A stretch of 64,000 bases of DNA from Mariniblastus sp. (GCA_022447555.1 JAKVBF010000011.1:186001-250000), one strand, 5' to 3'. Positions 7,980-18,263 are shown, numbered from the stretch's first letter. Notes: generated from the letters alone by a model not told the origin. Numbers and translations: made by a program.

Positions 7980-9667
7980 CTATAACGTGGTTCGTGTGTC
8001 GCTGATTTTTGATTCAGTGCATCGAACTCCTGTTGCGCGAAGTGGGCATCCATATAGGGAATTTCGATCAGATGATCCGCGGGTCCAGCAGCCGCCGTAT
8101 CGATCGCAAGCGTTGCCATTTTCCATCGCCGATCAAAGGGCGATTGCGACACGCTCAGAGACTGAATCTTTTCGAAAAACGTCACACTCGTTTTTCTGGT
8201 CCAAATGCCACTTTGATAAACGATCCCTGCTCCGGTACGAGCATAACGCTTGGAACGGCTTTTCTTGATCGCGTGGACGATCAAAAGAGGAGTAATCAGG
8301 AAGGGCAGACCCAAGGAGAGGGACCAAAACTGCATCTTAGCATGCATGAAATATGCCTGACAAACCGCTAAACAGCCACCGATTAGAATGAACAAAATCG
8401 ACTGAATGATCGCCCGCCGCAACAGACGCACGCGAGCTTTTGGTGCCAGCACCTGCCAATCTAACTGACTCAAATCCCAATCTAAATCAGTTCGGAGCTG
8501 ACTCAAAATATTTGGCACTTGTGAGATTGGGACGACCGGAACGAACCAACGTCGCGCCACCGTGGTTGCTGGATTCTCACCCTCACTACCTGCCCCACCG
8601 GCCGTTTCAATCCTTACCGAGGCAAGATTCATATAACGCATCAGAAGGTTTTGCTGTACGCTGATAAACTGAATCCTTCGAATCGGGACCGTTGCACTGA
8701 CTTTGGTAAGTAGCCCACAACGAATCCTTAAGTCCTCGCCAGATCGGCTCATCCGGTAACCGTGAAATCTCAGTACAAACCAAGCGACCGAAACCAAACG
8801 CAGAACAAACAGAAATACCAGGGCAGCCCCCAACGCCACCAACACTTGGCCCACCAAACCTAGTTGCACCGGTAGATCTTGCGCAAGGCGCCCTAGTTTC
8901 AGCCCCTCTAACATTTTCATTTCCTGATCGAACTGAACGTAAAGTCCGAACAAAATTCCGACCAATACCATACCCCGATTACTGGTCAGTCCAATCTTCA
9001 CTAACCAACCAGTCGGAATCGTTAACACCTGATGGCTCGCTTGGTCTACCGTCCCCGTAAACGCTTCCAATTCGTCGGCCGCTTCCGTCGTATTGGCATT
9101 TTTTTGACTTGCAAAAATGGCGGCTCTTAACACATCTATTTCGGTCATCGAAAGGACTCGAAGAATGGCCTCGGGCTCGTTACCGCTGGCCGTTTCGACC
9201 CTAACTTCGGCGACATTGAACATGCGATGGAGTACATTTTGAAGCAGGTCTACATTTTGAATGCGAGAAACCGGGACAATTCTCACTTGGCGAGAGAGCA
9301 ATCCCTGCGTCACGATCAACTCGTTATTTTTTATGACGAAACGCAATGTGAAATATCGGATGATCGAATAGAGAATGGATGGAACCAAAAATATCGCAGC
9401 AAAATAGAGACCTTCTGTTCGACCACTAGCGGCACTGAACAAGCCGATTCCCGCGGGAACAATATAGGATTTAAAATGCGCCATGACATCGAATACGATC
9501 GAGGCCGCATGCAAACGCTTCATTGGCATGCCGGCGCGACTCTTTGAACCCGCGGCCGTTTCCGGTAGCACCTCCTGAACGTCGACTGACTCAGGCGAAG
9601 CCTCAGGAATGACTTCCTCGAGCTTCTCCTCCCAATCGTGGTTTGATTCGGATGGCTCAGACGACAT
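7976..9667 (-). CDS. Bacterial PH-domain membrane protein, YdbT-like
   Basis: A 563-residue membrane protein with three bPH2-type repeats, each introduced by a hydrophobic segment. The first begins around RYFTLRFVIKNNELIVTQG with VPVSRIQNVDLLQN; the second has IRCGLLTKVSATVPIRRIQF; the third has GIVYQSGIWTRKTSVTFFEK. This three-domain layout is that of Bacillus YdbT. An acidic N-terminal extension of about 60 residues precedes the first membrane segment. The start overlaps the end of the partner YdbS-like gene by 11 bp, so the two are made together. Function in Bacillus is linked to resistance to certain antimicrobials; the role here is unknown. Confidence 0.82.
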   Translation of the reverse strand: MSSEPSESNHDWEEKLEEVIPEASPESVDVQEVLPETAAGSKSRAGMPMKRLHAASIVFDVMAHFKSYIVPAGIGLFSAASGRTEGLYFAAIFLVPSILYSIIRYFTLRFVIKNNELIVTQGLLSRQVRIVPVSRIQNVDLLQNVLHRMFNVAEVRVETASGNEPEAILRVLSMTEIDVLRAAIFASQKNANTTEAADELEAFTGTVDQASHQVLTIPTGWLVKIGLTSNRGMVLVGILFGLYVQFDQEMKMLEGLKLGRLAQDLPVQLGLVGQVLVALGAALVFLFVLRLVSVAWFVLRFHGYRMSRSGEDLRIRCGLLTKVSATVPIRRIQFISVQQNLLMRYMNLASVRIETAGGAGSEGENPATTVARRWFVPVVPISQVPNILSQLRTDLDWDLSQLDWQVLAPKARVRLLRRAIIQSILFILIGGCLAVCQAYFMHAKMQFWSLSLGLPFLITPLLIVHAIKKSRSKRYARTGAGIVYQSGIWTRKTSVTFFEKIQSLSVSQSPFDRRWKMATLAIDTAAAGPADHLIEIPYMDAHFAQQEFDALNQKSATHEPRYS

Positions 9668-10181
9668 GAATCTCTTTTCCCTGGCGTATCAGTTCATCAC
9701 GCAGGTCGACGGCAGAGGCATGAGTTAATCCAACCAACCCAACGGACGAGTTTTGGGTGCCTGCTGTGTGCACGATTAATGTCGCAATCCCGTAGTGCCT
9801 CTGCAGAGGACCTTGGACAACATCCGCGTGTTGCACCCTCGCGCGGGGGACTGAGAGTTGGTGCCGCCAAATAACACCGCGCCATATCTCCAATCCATCT
9901 TCACCGAGTCGCCAGAAGGTTGCATTGTATTTAAGACGGGGCCAAACAAAGTTCAAAATAAAAATAGCAAGGACCAAAAATAAGGAGCTCCCCCAGGCGA
10001 CGAGCGTCACCCAAAAAAATCGGTCGAACGCCATTTCCGAACCAAGATGAACCGTGAGGGTCGCGATTGCCATCGTGGTAAGAATGATGCCACCGAACAC
10101 CGTCGACATGATGGCACCGGTGATTCGATCCAAGATCACCCGCTTCGGATCAACCCGTTGAAATCCTGTTTGTTTATACAT
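9657..10181 (-). CDS. Bacterial PH-domain membrane protein, YdbS-like
   Basis: About 174 residues: two transmembrane helices near the N-terminus (around TVFGGIILTTMAIATLTV and FFWVTLVAWGSSLFLVLAIF) followed by one bPH2 domain with LEIWRGVIWRHQLSVPRARV and TLIVHTAGTQNSS. This is the YdbS pattern and it precedes the YdbT-like gene as in Firmicutes. I start at the ATG at 10181; a TTG two codons earlier is also open. The upstream 260 bp to cysS hold no convincing gene. Confidence 0.8.
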   Translation of the reverse strand: MYKQTGFQRVDPKRVILDRITGAIMSTVFGGIILTTMAIATLTVHLGSEMAFDRFFWVTLVAWGSSLFLVLAIFILNFVWPRLKYNATFWRLGEDGLEIWRGVIWRHQLSVPRARVQHADVVQGPLQRHYGIATLIVHTAGTQNSSVGLVGLTHASAVDLRDELIRQGKEIHVV

Positions 10182-10449
10182 TTCCAAGATAACTATGTGT
10201 CCTTATTTGTTTGCCACTTACTCTTCAGCGCCAACGAGAGCCTATTGTTAAAAAAATGAAATCGGCCCGATTTGTCAAAACGTTTTAAAGATCGCCATCG
10301 GAGTCATTTCTGCGCGAATAACTTAATCATTTCACGGCTTTCAACGGACTCAACAGGGAAAGGAATCGGGTGGTCCACAAAGCGACTCCTCGCCGGCGAA
10401 ACCGCGCTTCACTTGGCCTACGCATCGGCATCGCCACAGCGGCTTGGAC

Positions 10450-11940
10450 CTAGGCTAGGGATTTCGTGATCACCACGCCGCCATCTTTAACCATCTGCAC
10501 CTCATAGCCGGCATCAATGATTTTTTGCCGCGCAGCGTCGGATGCATCCCAATCTTTTCGCGAACGAGCCTCTTTCATCTCTTCACCCCACTGCTGCACC
10601 TGATCGAAAATTGGATCTCCACCAGCAGATTCTTCGGTTATATCCGTAATGCCCAGTACCGAATTAACGGCTCGCCAGACCGCCAGCGATTCGCGCGGGT
10701 CACGATGTTCCTGTCGCAGCCACGGAATCACAACCGCCAACGCCTCTGAAATATTAAGGTCACTCGACAACGCCGCGGCAAATTTACTGAGTACCGGATG
10801 TGACAAATCTACCTCAGCTGCTTGACCACCTGTTTCCTGTTCCAGTCGAGCCTCAAAATCCAACATGCGTTTGACGACACCACTGGAATCTTCCAAACCT
10901 TTCTTCGTGAAGTTCATATTAGCGCGGTAGTGTGATTTGATTAACTCATATCGCAACACGGCGGGATGAACCTCAGAACCCGTCGCGTCTCCGTTAAACA
11001 CATCACGGGCTGTAAAAAAGTTTCCTTTCGACTTAGACATTTTCTCACCCTCCACCATCAGGAAGCGAGCATGAATCCAATAGCGGGCGAAACTCTCTGC
11101 ACCACTAGCCCCACAGGATTGGGCAATTTCACATTCATGATGGGGAAAAATCAGATCTTCGCCACCCGTGTGAATATCGATAACGTCCCGTCCTAATAAT
11201 TCACTGGCCATGACACTGCACTCAATGTGCCAGCCAGGGTAGCCGACTCCCCAAGGTGAATCCCACTTCATCACATGATGCTGATCCGGCTTCCAAAGCA
11301 TGAAATCAGCCGGGTGTCGCTTGCGAGATTGATTTTCATCGGAAACGCGGCCCCCAGCGCCGCTTTGAAGTTTTTCCAATGTATTGCCGCTTAACTCGCC
11401 ATACTTAGGAAAGCTCTCTACGCTAAAGTAAACAACCCCATCTTCGGCCACGTAGGCATGATCTCGTTCAATCAAACGCTTGATCATGCCTTGCATTCCC
11501 TCAATATGATCCGTTGCCTTGGGGACATTTTCAGGATATTCCGAGGCAATCTTGTAACCAAGCTTCCGCGCGTCTTCTAAAAATGCATTGGTATAATAGT
11601 CAGCAATTTGATAAGGGTCATTGGGGTCCTCGACAGCACCTTCGGGGACCCGCCCCGACTTTTTATTTACCTTCATCCGATTGGCTGCTTCGGACATCTT
11701 ATCCGTTTCACCTTCGACCATATGCCCCACATCGGTAATGTTCATCACATGATGAACCTGATAGTCAAACAGCTCCAAAGTTCGGCGCAATAAATCGCCA
11801 AACAAGAACGAGCGAAAATTACCAATGTGGGCAAAGTCATAGACAGTCGGCCCACAGCTGTACATCCGTACCACCCCGGGTTCCAACGATTCGAATGTTT
11901 CCATTTGGTTGGTGAGCGAGTTGTATAGCTGCAGACTCAT
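10450..11940 (-). CDS. cysS: Cysteinyl-tRNA synthetase
   Basis: Class I aminoacyl-tRNA synthetase that charges tRNA-Cys. [18 protein letters not shown] carries the first zinc cysteine and the HIGH-equivalent HIGN; other zinc ligands are in [13 protein letters not shown] and [11 protein letters not shown]; the KMSKS loop is MSKSKGNFF. About 496 residues is the normal length. The start is the ATG at 11940 (MSLQLYNS); an upstream in-frame extension of 17 codons shows no family similarity. It stands alone between the PH-domain pair and the glycosylation unit, all leftward. Confidence 0.96.
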   Translation of the reverse strand: MSLQLYNSLTNQMETFESLEPGVVRMYSCGPTVYDFAHIGNFRSFLFGDLLRRTLELFDYQVHHVMNITDVGHMVEGETDKMSEAANRMKVNKKSGRVPEGAVEDPNDPYQIADYYTNAFLEDARKLGYKIASEYPENVPKATDHIEGMQGMIKRLIERDHAYVAEDGVVYFSVESFPKYGELSGNTLEKLQSGAGGRVSDENQSRKRHPADFMLWKPDQHHVMKWDSPWGVGYPGWHIECSVMASELLGRDVIDIHTGGEDLIFPHHECEIAQSCGASGAESFARYWIHARFLMVEGEKMSKSKGNFFTARDVFNGDATGSEVHPAVLRYELIKSHYRANMNFTKKGLEDSSGVVKRMLDFEARLEQETGGQAAEVDLSHPVLSKFAAALSSDLNISEALAVVIPWLRQEHRDPRESLAVWRAVNSVLGITDITEESAGGDPIFDQVQQWGEEMKEARSRKDWDASDAARQKIIDAGYEVQMVKDGGVVITKSLA

Positions 11941-12120
11941 TCGGTGCGATCCCGGTAAATAAATCAGAAAGGGGGCAAAAGACCCTTTCAAATTTACCCG
12001 TTTTGCCGGTTCAATGACAAGACGGATTGAACATCGAAAATTGTTTTCCGCCCAACCGCCTCAGCAATTGGGTGAGGGTCGATCGCGAGCACGGCGAATC
12101 GTTAAGATTCCCAACGTTTT

Positions 12121-12172
12121 TAGAGTGGGAGGCTAGAGTGGGAGGCTAGAGTGTTAGCCTAGAGTGGAAGCC
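12121..12172. repeat. Four tandem 13-bp units at the 3' end of the membrane protein gene
   Basis: TAGAGTGGGAGGC at 12121-12133 and again at 12134-12146, then variants TAGAGTGTTAGCC (12147-12159) and TAGAGTGGAAGCC (12160-12172). The array runs into the last codons and stop of the leftward gene; the TAG stop of that gene is made by one repeat junction. Confidence 0.85.
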
Positions 12173-13796
12173 CCGTACCCTCCCATATTTCATACAACCA
12201 AGGTAGCGTCCATGGATTGCCGGCCGACACTCCCGCCGACACAACACTCAAGGCCAGTAAGATATAGCAGATCCACCGGCCCCATGGTTTCCTGCCCAGC
12301 CAATCCACCACCGGCAACATGCATACCAGCCACATCGGTGCCAGCCAGAACAACCACCTCAGGGCAGAGCAATAACCACCGTAATTGCGATCCATTTCGG
12401 GGCGCATTATATAAAAACCGATCACGACTACCGAAATGATGATTGAAAGGCTGGCAAACCAACGTAATTTCATTGCGTCAGTGAATAGCAGGGCAATCAT
12501 TCCCGCCAAGGCCAAGAGCCAGATGGGGGTCAGCGAGAAAATCCCATGGTGTCCGAACATGAAATGAAATGCATAAACAGCTCGAGAGGGCTGTCCTTGA
12601 TCAATGGTTGATTTTTGATCGTTCGTTGCCAACCAGTAACTTCCCGGGTAGTCATACCAATTATCCCACTGACAAAGTTCGAATACCCGACTCCCGGGCT
12701 GAGCGACGATCGTCCAGCGATCCCCGTATAGCGCCTTGACGACCCAACGATCCATCGGCGCTGAATGCCCGACTGGCCAAGCCGCTCGCCGAACATCGAG
12801 GCTTCCCGCGGTCGCATTCGCAAACGGCGTTAGTCTCTTCAATTGCTCAGGAATTTCACCGGCGTCCAGTGTGTCAGCAAAATCTCCCTCAACCGTCGTG
12901 ATCACCGGTCCATCGCTGCGGTGGGCGTAAGGCGGGCGCCAATCACCATGGGCAAAATAGTTCGTCCCAAAAAATGCGGCCGCCACCAGCATCACTGCCG
13001 GCAAAAAGCCGAGCAGGCTCCCCCGCAGCTGTTTACTGATACAGATGACGCAGGCTGCCACAACAAATGCCAATGCCGGCATTTCATTAGCCGCGGCAAA
13101 TCCAGCTGACAGGCCGGTCGCAGCAAAAATCCACCACGGCTTGGACTCATCCCGAACAATGCGATGAAGGAAATAGAGTGAAGCCATCACACAAACAGCC
13201 GCTGGCAAGTGATTATTAAGGGTGACTGCAAACGTAGAAAGATAGGTCCCAAAACCAGCTGCCGCCAGGATAAAATATCGAGACCAATCACGAACTAATA
13301 AACGATCGACCAACGCCGCAAGGAACCATAAAAAAAGGCCCCAAGGAATCACATTGCTTAAGATCAACATGCTGCGAACCAGCGGTATGGTATCGGTTTC
13401 AAACTTCCAACCGGTGAGCGATCGGACGACTTGGTATTCCATCGACAACAAGCTCGGTAAAAGGGTTGGCTTGCTCGAAAAGTAATGCCACTGCCCATCA
13501 GAATTGGCATGCATGACCTTATCAATCGTGTTCCAGGCAGCACCATCGGGGGCCTGAAGCACAGCATCGATCTCGTAACTTCCCTGATCGCCTAATGACC
13601 GAATCGTGCACCAACGACTTCGATCATTGGCACTTTGAAATGGCAACTCTCCGGTTTCCATGTCACCCACGTTGACAACCCGCCCAGCCACAGCCGCAAC
13701 GGAGCAGATGATCAGGAGCCAGTAGATGGCCCAATGGCGTTGCGCGCAGAAATTTGAAATCTCTGCGGGACAGGTAGTTTTGGAGGTCTCAGTCAT
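12159..13796 (-). CDS. Multi-pass membrane protein, GT-C glycosyltransferase-like
   Basis: About 545 residues with a cytoplasmic N-terminus, one early helix (WAIYWLLIICSVAAVAGRVV), a long extracytoplasmic loop with RSRWCTIRSLGDQGSYEID, and then roughly ten hydrophobic helices. The topology, with an acidic and aromatic first loop, resembles GT-C enzymes that use polyprenyl-phosphate sugars, and planctomycetes commonly encode proteins with the same loop. Upstream, in the same direction, lie a GT2 polyprenyl-phosphate glycosyltransferase and an AglD-like membrane protein, which supports envelope glycosylation. The catalytic acidic residue cannot be assigned with certainty. Its last codons fall inside a 13-bp tandem repeat. 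Confidence 0.6.
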   Translation of the reverse strand: MTETSKTTCPAEISNFCAQRHWAIYWLLIICSVAAVAGRVVNVGDMETGELPFQSANDRSRWCTIRSLGDQGSYEIDAVLQAPDGAAWNTIDKVMHANSDGQWHYFSSKPTLLPSLLSMEYQVVRSLTGWKFETDTIPLVRSMLILSNVIPWGLFLWFLAALVDRLLVRDWSRYFILAAAGFGTYLSTFAVTLNNHLPAAVCVMASLYFLHRIVRDESKPWWIFAATGLSAGFAAANEMPALAFVVAACVICISKQLRGSLLGFLPAVMLVAAAFFGTNYFAHGDWRPPYAHRSDGPVITTVEGDFADTLDAGEIPEQLKRLTPFANATAGSLDVRRAAWPVGHSAPMDRWVVKALYGDRWTIVAQPGSRVFELCQWDNWYDYPGSYWLATNDQKSTIDQGQPSRAVYAFHFMFGHHGIFSLTPIWLLALAGMIALLFTDAMKLRWFASLSIIISVVVIGFYIMRPEMDRNYGGYCSALRWLFWLAPMWLVCMLPVVDWLGRKPWGRWICYILLALSVVSAGVSAGNPWTLPWLYEIWEGTGLPL

Positions 13797-13897
13797 AGGC
13801 CCCAAGTTCCTAATTCTATCGAAGAGGAATCACTCCGATGGTTTCGTTGGCAGATCGCTTCATTTGACCGACCCGTACTCTTTCAGATCTGATCGAC

Positions 13898-14905
13898 TCA
13901 GTCGACTTGCCTGGATTCGGCGATGTCCGGCTTACTCTTTTCCGGAAAACCAAGTTCGTCCTTTACCGAGTAAGGTCGCTCTCCCGTCTTTTGGAGTGAA
14001 TTGGCAATCATCAGTTCCGCTAGAAATCCCATGCACAACAACTGGGCCCCCAACAACAAAGCTCCGAGAGAATAGAGAACGATCGGACGTTGATGGAGCG
14101 GCGTCCAATCGGGAAACCAGACCATCCGCAAGATCCAGTAAATGGCCATCAAAACCATTCCTAATGCGCCGAACAAAAAGGAGGTTAAACCGATACTTCC
14201 GATCAAGTGCTGGGGACGATTTTTAAAACCCGTCAAGAAGCTAATCGTCATCAAATCCAACAAGCCCTTGGGCAACCTTCGCCAGTTGTATTTGGAATGC
14301 CCATGTTGACGCGGACGATGATTGACAATCATTTCCCCAACCGCAAATCCTCGCGATGCGGCCAACACGGGAATGAAACGATGCCGTTCACCATACAACT
14401 GAACCTCCTTAAACACTTCCCGTCGATAGCACTTCAATCCGCAATTGTGATCGTGTAAGTGGACACCGGATAACCAACTGACAACTCCATTGAAGATCTT
14501 GGACGGAAAACGTTTATTCCAAGGATCCTTCCGCTCTTTCTTCCATCCACTGACCACATCCAAATCATTCGATTCCAGCGCCTGTAAAAGCCGCGGGATT
14601 TCCGACGGATCATCCTGCAAATCGCCATCCATGGTGATTACGATTTGAGAATCCGCGGCCTCAAAACCAGCCGACAACGCGGCTGCCTTACCAAAATTGC
14701 GACGAAACCGTATGCACTTTAAACCCTGATGTTGTTCCGATAAATCGCGCAGCACAGCCCATGTTTGATCCGTTGATCCATCGTCAACAAAAATGACTTC
14801 GATATTCATATCACCATGAACCGCAACCTCGGCAATCTCTTGGAACAAAGAAGCCAAGGAATCTTGTTCGTTATAAACGGGAATGACAACGGAAATACGG
14901 GTCAC
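13898..14905 (-). CDS. Family 2 glycosyltransferase, polyprenyl-phosphate sugar type
   Basis: About 335 residues in the ArnC/GtrB/DPM1 style. The GT-A domain has SVVIPVYNEQDSL, the DxD-like FVDDGSTDQTW, MDGDLQDDPSEIP and HDHNCGLKCYRREVF. Two C-terminal transmembrane helices follow (around IGSIGLTSFLFGALGMVLMA and YSLGALLLGAQLLCMGFLA). Such enzymes load a sugar from a nucleotide onto undecaprenyl phosphate at the inner face of the membrane. It starts with GTG and the start overlaps the stop of the upstream LPTM-like gene (GTGA), showing coupled translation. The donor sugar cannot be told from sequence. Confidence 0.88.
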   Translation of the reverse strand: MTRISVVIPVYNEQDSLASLFQEIAEVAVHGDMNIEVIFVDDGSTDQTWAVLRDLSEQHQGLKCIRFRRNFGKAAALSAGFEAADSQIVITMDGDLQDDPSEIPRLLQALESNDLDVVSGWKKERKDPWNKRFPSKIFNGVVSWLSGVHLHDHNCGLKCYRREVFKEVQLYGERHRFIPVLAASRGFAVGEMIVNHRPRQHGHSKYNWRRLPKGLLDLMTISFLTGFKNRPQHLIGSIGLTSFLFGALGMVLMAIYWILRMVWFPDWTPLHQRPIVLYSLGALLLGAQLLCMGFLAELMIANSLQKTGERPYSVKDELGFPEKSKPDIAESRQVD

Positions 14906-15867
14906 GATGGATCCAGATCTTCAGGTCGAGTGATTAGTTTCGTGTACCCATAAATTATACCAGAGGTGATCAGTTCTGACGCCAACCATACGAACCGAAT
15001 TAAAATTGCCGCTACGACCGCATTAACCCGGCCAATACCACTGCCCAAGATGGGAATCATCACTAATTCCCGCACTCCCAAGCCGCCTGGTAGCAAAGAA
15101 ACAAATCCGGCGACCGTTGCCAAAGATACGCAAGCAAGGCAAAGCTGATAATCAGAAAGTTGGAAACCCGCCTCCATCACACCGGCTCCCGTCAAGCTGG
15201 CGGTAACGAACCATAAACTCAGGCCATTTAGCAGCCAGCCAACTGTCATTAATGCCCATCCTGATAACATGACCGACAACGTCAAACCGGCCATTGGATC
15301 TTGTGTTCTAGAATTTGCCAAAAAACGGCTTGCAACACGCCGAAAAAGAGGTGGCCACGTCATCACACCTGCCGTTAACATCATGACTCCGGCCCCGATC
15401 TGCAATAGTGGAAAATTCTGAAAGTGACTGGCCAACAGGAGGCTGGCAATGGCCGATCCCACAAAAATCCAAGTCAGGGTCTCAACAAAAACCGTAGCCG
15501 CAGCCGTTGAGATTTGGACGCCAGAGCCTCGCACTAAGTCCGTGCGGATCACCACGACCATCGCCTTGCCCGGTATGTATTTCCCAAATTGACTCGCAAA
15601 AAAAGCCAACATCGTTCTTCTTAATGTCAGACGATTCCCGGTCGCTAGCAGGACCCGATACCAAAATAATCCTGAGAGCGTCATCGCGGTAATGTAGCAC
15701 AAGAGCGCCAACAACAAGGGCTCAAATCGGAGTTGGCTAAGCTTGAATTCCGCCACAGCCAACTGACCGAAAGCGGACTTTAGTGTGTAAATCAGACAAA
15801 TCAGAACCGTTAGTGCGACTGCCAATCGAAATAGTAACAACACGCGTTTTTTTGTGAGCCGACGCAA
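14902..15867 (-). CDS. LPTM/UPF0104 (AglD/MprF-N-like) integral membrane protein
   Basis: About 321 residues, almost all hydrophobic helices, with the family traits near the N-terminus (LLFRLAVALTVLICLIYTL), ASQFGKYIPGKAMVVVIRTD in the middle and the C-terminal FVSLLPGGLGVRELVM. This is the lysylphosphatidylglycerol synthase TM-region family, often encoded beside GT2 enzymes and thought to move or present lipid-linked substrates. The only start at the homologous position is a TTG at 15867. It begins a three-gene leftward unit with the GT2 and the GT-C-like protein. Confidence 0.82.
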   Translation of the reverse strand: MRRLTKKRVLLLFRLAVALTVLICLIYTLKSAFGQLAVAEFKLSQLRFEPLLLALLCYITAMTLSGLFWYRVLLATGNRLTLRRTMLAFFASQFGKYIPGKAMVVVIRTDLVRGSGVQISTAAATVFVETLTWIFVGSAIASLLLASHFQNFPLLQIGAGVMMLTAGVMTWPPLFRRVASRFLANSRTQDPMAGLTLSVMLSGWALMTVGWLLNGLSLWFVTASLTGAGVMEAGFQLSDYQLCLACVSLATVAGFVSLLPGGLGVRELVMIPILGSGIGRVNAVVAAILIRFVWLASELITSGIIYGYTKLITRPEDLDPS

Positions 15868-16200
15868 ACGAATTCAGTTCCGAAACAATAACCTGTGTTA
15901 CAAAATACCGATACAAAACCCGCTGGCACTCTGCACAGCCGCTCCACCTTGATTTTTGATTTTTCGACTTATTTTACCGCGGGGGCCCAACCAACTCATT
16001 TTAGGCGAGCAAGACCCTGTCGACCGAAACCGTTAGATTATCAAAACTGTTTAAATAGGGGGAGAGCGAACCCGACGCTGCAGATGGGGAAACGTGCGAG
16101 AACATGTGTCGGAAATTTCGGTATTTACCCGGAAACGGCAAAGGGGATACGATAACAGGCTATCCAGAAAACTAACACTCAAATTTTTGGAGCGAGTCCC
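15868..16200. other. Intergenic region between divergent genes
   Basis: This 333-bp gap separates the leftward LPTM-like gene from the rightward secreted-protein gene and must hold both promoters. The stretch around 15950-15975 is AT-rich. No hairpin terminator, tRNA or convincing small gene is seen. Confidence 0.5.
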
Positions 16201-17439
16201 ATGAAAGGATTGATGGCGCCTGCACTCGTATTAACCCTGACCAGTATGGTCATGGGCCAGTCGACCACATTTCCTACCGAACCCATCGCCTACTCACTGC
16301 CTGTCTCTGACTCAATTATTAAATCGCTTAAGGTTGAAGGTTGGCGTCAGGCAGATATTGAAGTCGGCGTAGCGGAATGGATTTGGCAAGTCGTCCTTCG
16401 AAATCCCGAACTCGGAGAGCAACCAGCACCTGTTGAATTAGCCAATCACGCGGGAATCCGGGCTGGTAAAATTCATTTCCTAGTTAACGACGAATCCCTT
16501 GAGTTGATTCACAAACAGGGATTGATCTACCCGCTCAAACCTGAGGAACGCGGGCAATTCACCAAAATCATACTCGTTTACGAAAGTGAATTTGCGACGG
16601 TACCGATGAGCTCTGAGTTAGCCACGCTGCACTTGCCGCCTCCTCCCGTGCCCCTCAACCTAGCACCGCCACCGACTTCACAGCAGGGCAGACCTCCAGT
16701 CGATCTCCCATCAACAATCACTAATGCCACCGCTCTCGAAAATATTGCCCGAACCAATCGGCCTTCATCCAACCGTCCACCTGGGCCAAACAATCTTGAA
16801 AACACCGCGGAAATGGCAAACCAAACGACTACGTTTATCGAACAGTGGTCGGCCAATGGGCAACCGTCTTTAAATACCAACAGCTTTCGGGCACAAGTTC
16901 GAGACGAAACACAATCGGTAGCCATCCAATCTCAATCACCCGCTTCGGCACCGCACGAGTCGCCAATCAATCAGGCTGAAGCGGCAACCTTGGCACAAAA
17001 GCGAGCCGAACTAAATCAAGAACGCTTTGCATTGAGAAACAAACAAGCAGACGAAAACCGGACCGCGATCACCTATCCAAACGATCAGGATCCCAATCGT
17101 TACGCCAACAACGAGAGCGGCTACCCTTTGGACTCACGCGCCGACCGTTATCACGATACTAATGAGGCCTTCAATCCAAATCTTTCACCTTCCCTTCGAG
17201 AAAATGGCCTCGCTCCTATGCCCGTAGAGAGCGTTTCCGCTACCACGAACGAAGTGGCAGCGTTAGTTGAAGAAAACAATACTCCAGAAGAAACAGGGAG
17301 TCATTCGATCTTATTGTGGTTAATGTTGTCGGCCGCAATCGGATTGAACGTCTACTTGGGCTTGATCGCTAGAGGCCTCTATGTCCGATATGATGATTTA
17401 TCCCATGAACTGACGGAAACGTTTACCTCCTCTATTTGA
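16201..17439 (+). CDS. Secreted, C-terminally membrane-anchored protein of unknown function
   Basis: About 412 residues, not recognised. A signal peptide (MKGLMAPALVLTLTSMVMG, probable cut after GQ) is followed by a folded N-terminal part of about 130 residues with KVEGWRQADIEVGVAEWIW, and then a long Pro/Asn/Gln/Ser-rich low-complexity stretch (about residues 140-360). One hydrophobic helix (LLWLMLSAAIGLNVYLGLIA) and a short charged tail close the protein. This gives an extracytoplasmic domain on a flexible stalk anchored to the membrane, with about 25 residues inside. A GGAG-like ribosome site lies 8-11 bases before the ATG. It is followed by the ompH-lpx unit after 170 bp; a shared function is not shown. 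Confidence 0.7.
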   Translation: MKGLMAPALVLTLTSMVMGQSTTFPTEPIAYSLPVSDSIIKSLKVEGWRQADIEVGVAEWIWQVVLRNPELGEQPAPVELANHAGIRAGKIHFLVNDESLELIHKQGLIYPLKPEERGQFTKIILVYESEFATVPMSSELATLHLPPPPVPLNLAPPPTSQQGRPPVDLPSTITNATALENIARTNRPSSNRPPGPNNLENTAEMANQTTTFIEQWSANGQPSLNTNSFRAQVRDETQSVAIQSQSPASAPHESPINQAEAATLAQKRAELNQERFALRNKQADENRTAITYPNDQDPNRYANNESGYPLDSRADRYHDTNEAFNPNLSPSLRENGLAPMPVESVSATTNEVAALVEENNTPEETGSHSILLWLMLSAAIGLNVYLGLIARGLYVRYDDLSHELTETFTSSI

Positions 17440-17607
17440 CGGCATGCTATCACTTTAAAAGGAACGATGCATGCAATTTCGATCTTTACAAAAATCACAC
17501 AGAACGACAGAATAATGAACCTCCAGATTTAAAACTCTGGTTTTGCTACCAACGGACTGGTAGACCTAAAACAATCACAATTCGCATGTCAGCAAGGAGT
17601 GCTGTAA

Positions 17608-18210
17608 GTGAACTTCAAACGATGGACTTCCGCTCTCGTTTTATGCCAACTCGGTTTGGCTCTGGGCTTGATATCAACGGCGAATGCCCAAACCAACGTG
17701 GCCTTGGTCGACATTGGCAAGGTCTTCAAGAATCACCAGCAATTCACCCAGCAACTGGACCAACTGAAAACGCAAGCCGATGAATTCAAGGCTGCATCCC
17801 AAATGCTTCAGCAGCAATTCATGATGAAGGCTGAGGGACTCAACCAATATCTCAAAGACTCTCAGGAATACCGTGATACCGAAGCCAAGTTGGCCAAGGA
17901 GTCTGCGGAAATGGAAGTTCAGCAGCGGGCAAAAATGAGGGACCTTCTAACAGCCGAGGCGAGACTACACTTCGACACCTATAATGAAGTCCAAAAGTAT
18001 ATTTCAGATTACTGCCAAGAACGGGGGATCCAATTGGTCATTCGGTACGACAGCGAACCCATGAAAATGAGCGACCCGGCCAGTATCATGCAGCGCGTCA
18101 ATAGTGGCGTCGTCTATAATCGCGCAGGCAAAGATATCACAATGAATATCATCGAGCGAATCACTCAGGTTCGCAGTGCGGCAAACCCCAGTGGAAGATT
18201 AAATCAATAA
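17608..18210 (+). CDS. OmpH/Skp-family periplasmic chaperone
   Basis: About 200 residues with a signal peptide (LCQLGLALGLISTANA) and then the Skp/OmpH pattern NVALVDIGKVFKNHQQF followed by a long heptad-like helical region rich in Gln, Lys and Glu, and an RGIQLVIRY strand near the end. Skp-like proteins carry unfolded outer-membrane proteins across the periplasm. It starts with GTG, with AAGGAG at 17594-17599 as ribosome site. It precedes lpxC by 53 bp in the same direction, the same association of OMP and lipid A genes seen in proteobacteria. Confidence 0.85.
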   Translation: MNFKRWTSALVLCQLGLALGLISTANAQTNVALVDIGKVFKNHQQFTQQLDQLKTQADEFKAASQMLQQQFMMKAEGLNQYLKDSQEYRDTEAKLAKESAEMEVQQRAKMRDLLTAEARLHFDTYNEVQKYISDYCQERGIQLVIRYDSEPMKMSDPASIMQRVNSGVVYNRAGKDITMNIIERITQVRSAANPSGRLNQ

Positions 18211-18263
18211 CGTTTCACCGACTATAACCTTTTAACCTGTCGTGATTTTCTGAAAGCCGAATT

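Noticed and set aside
7762-8268. Rightward 168-codon frame across the amidohydrolase and PH-domain gene ends
   Set aside because: Shadow of two convergent genes that are both well supported.
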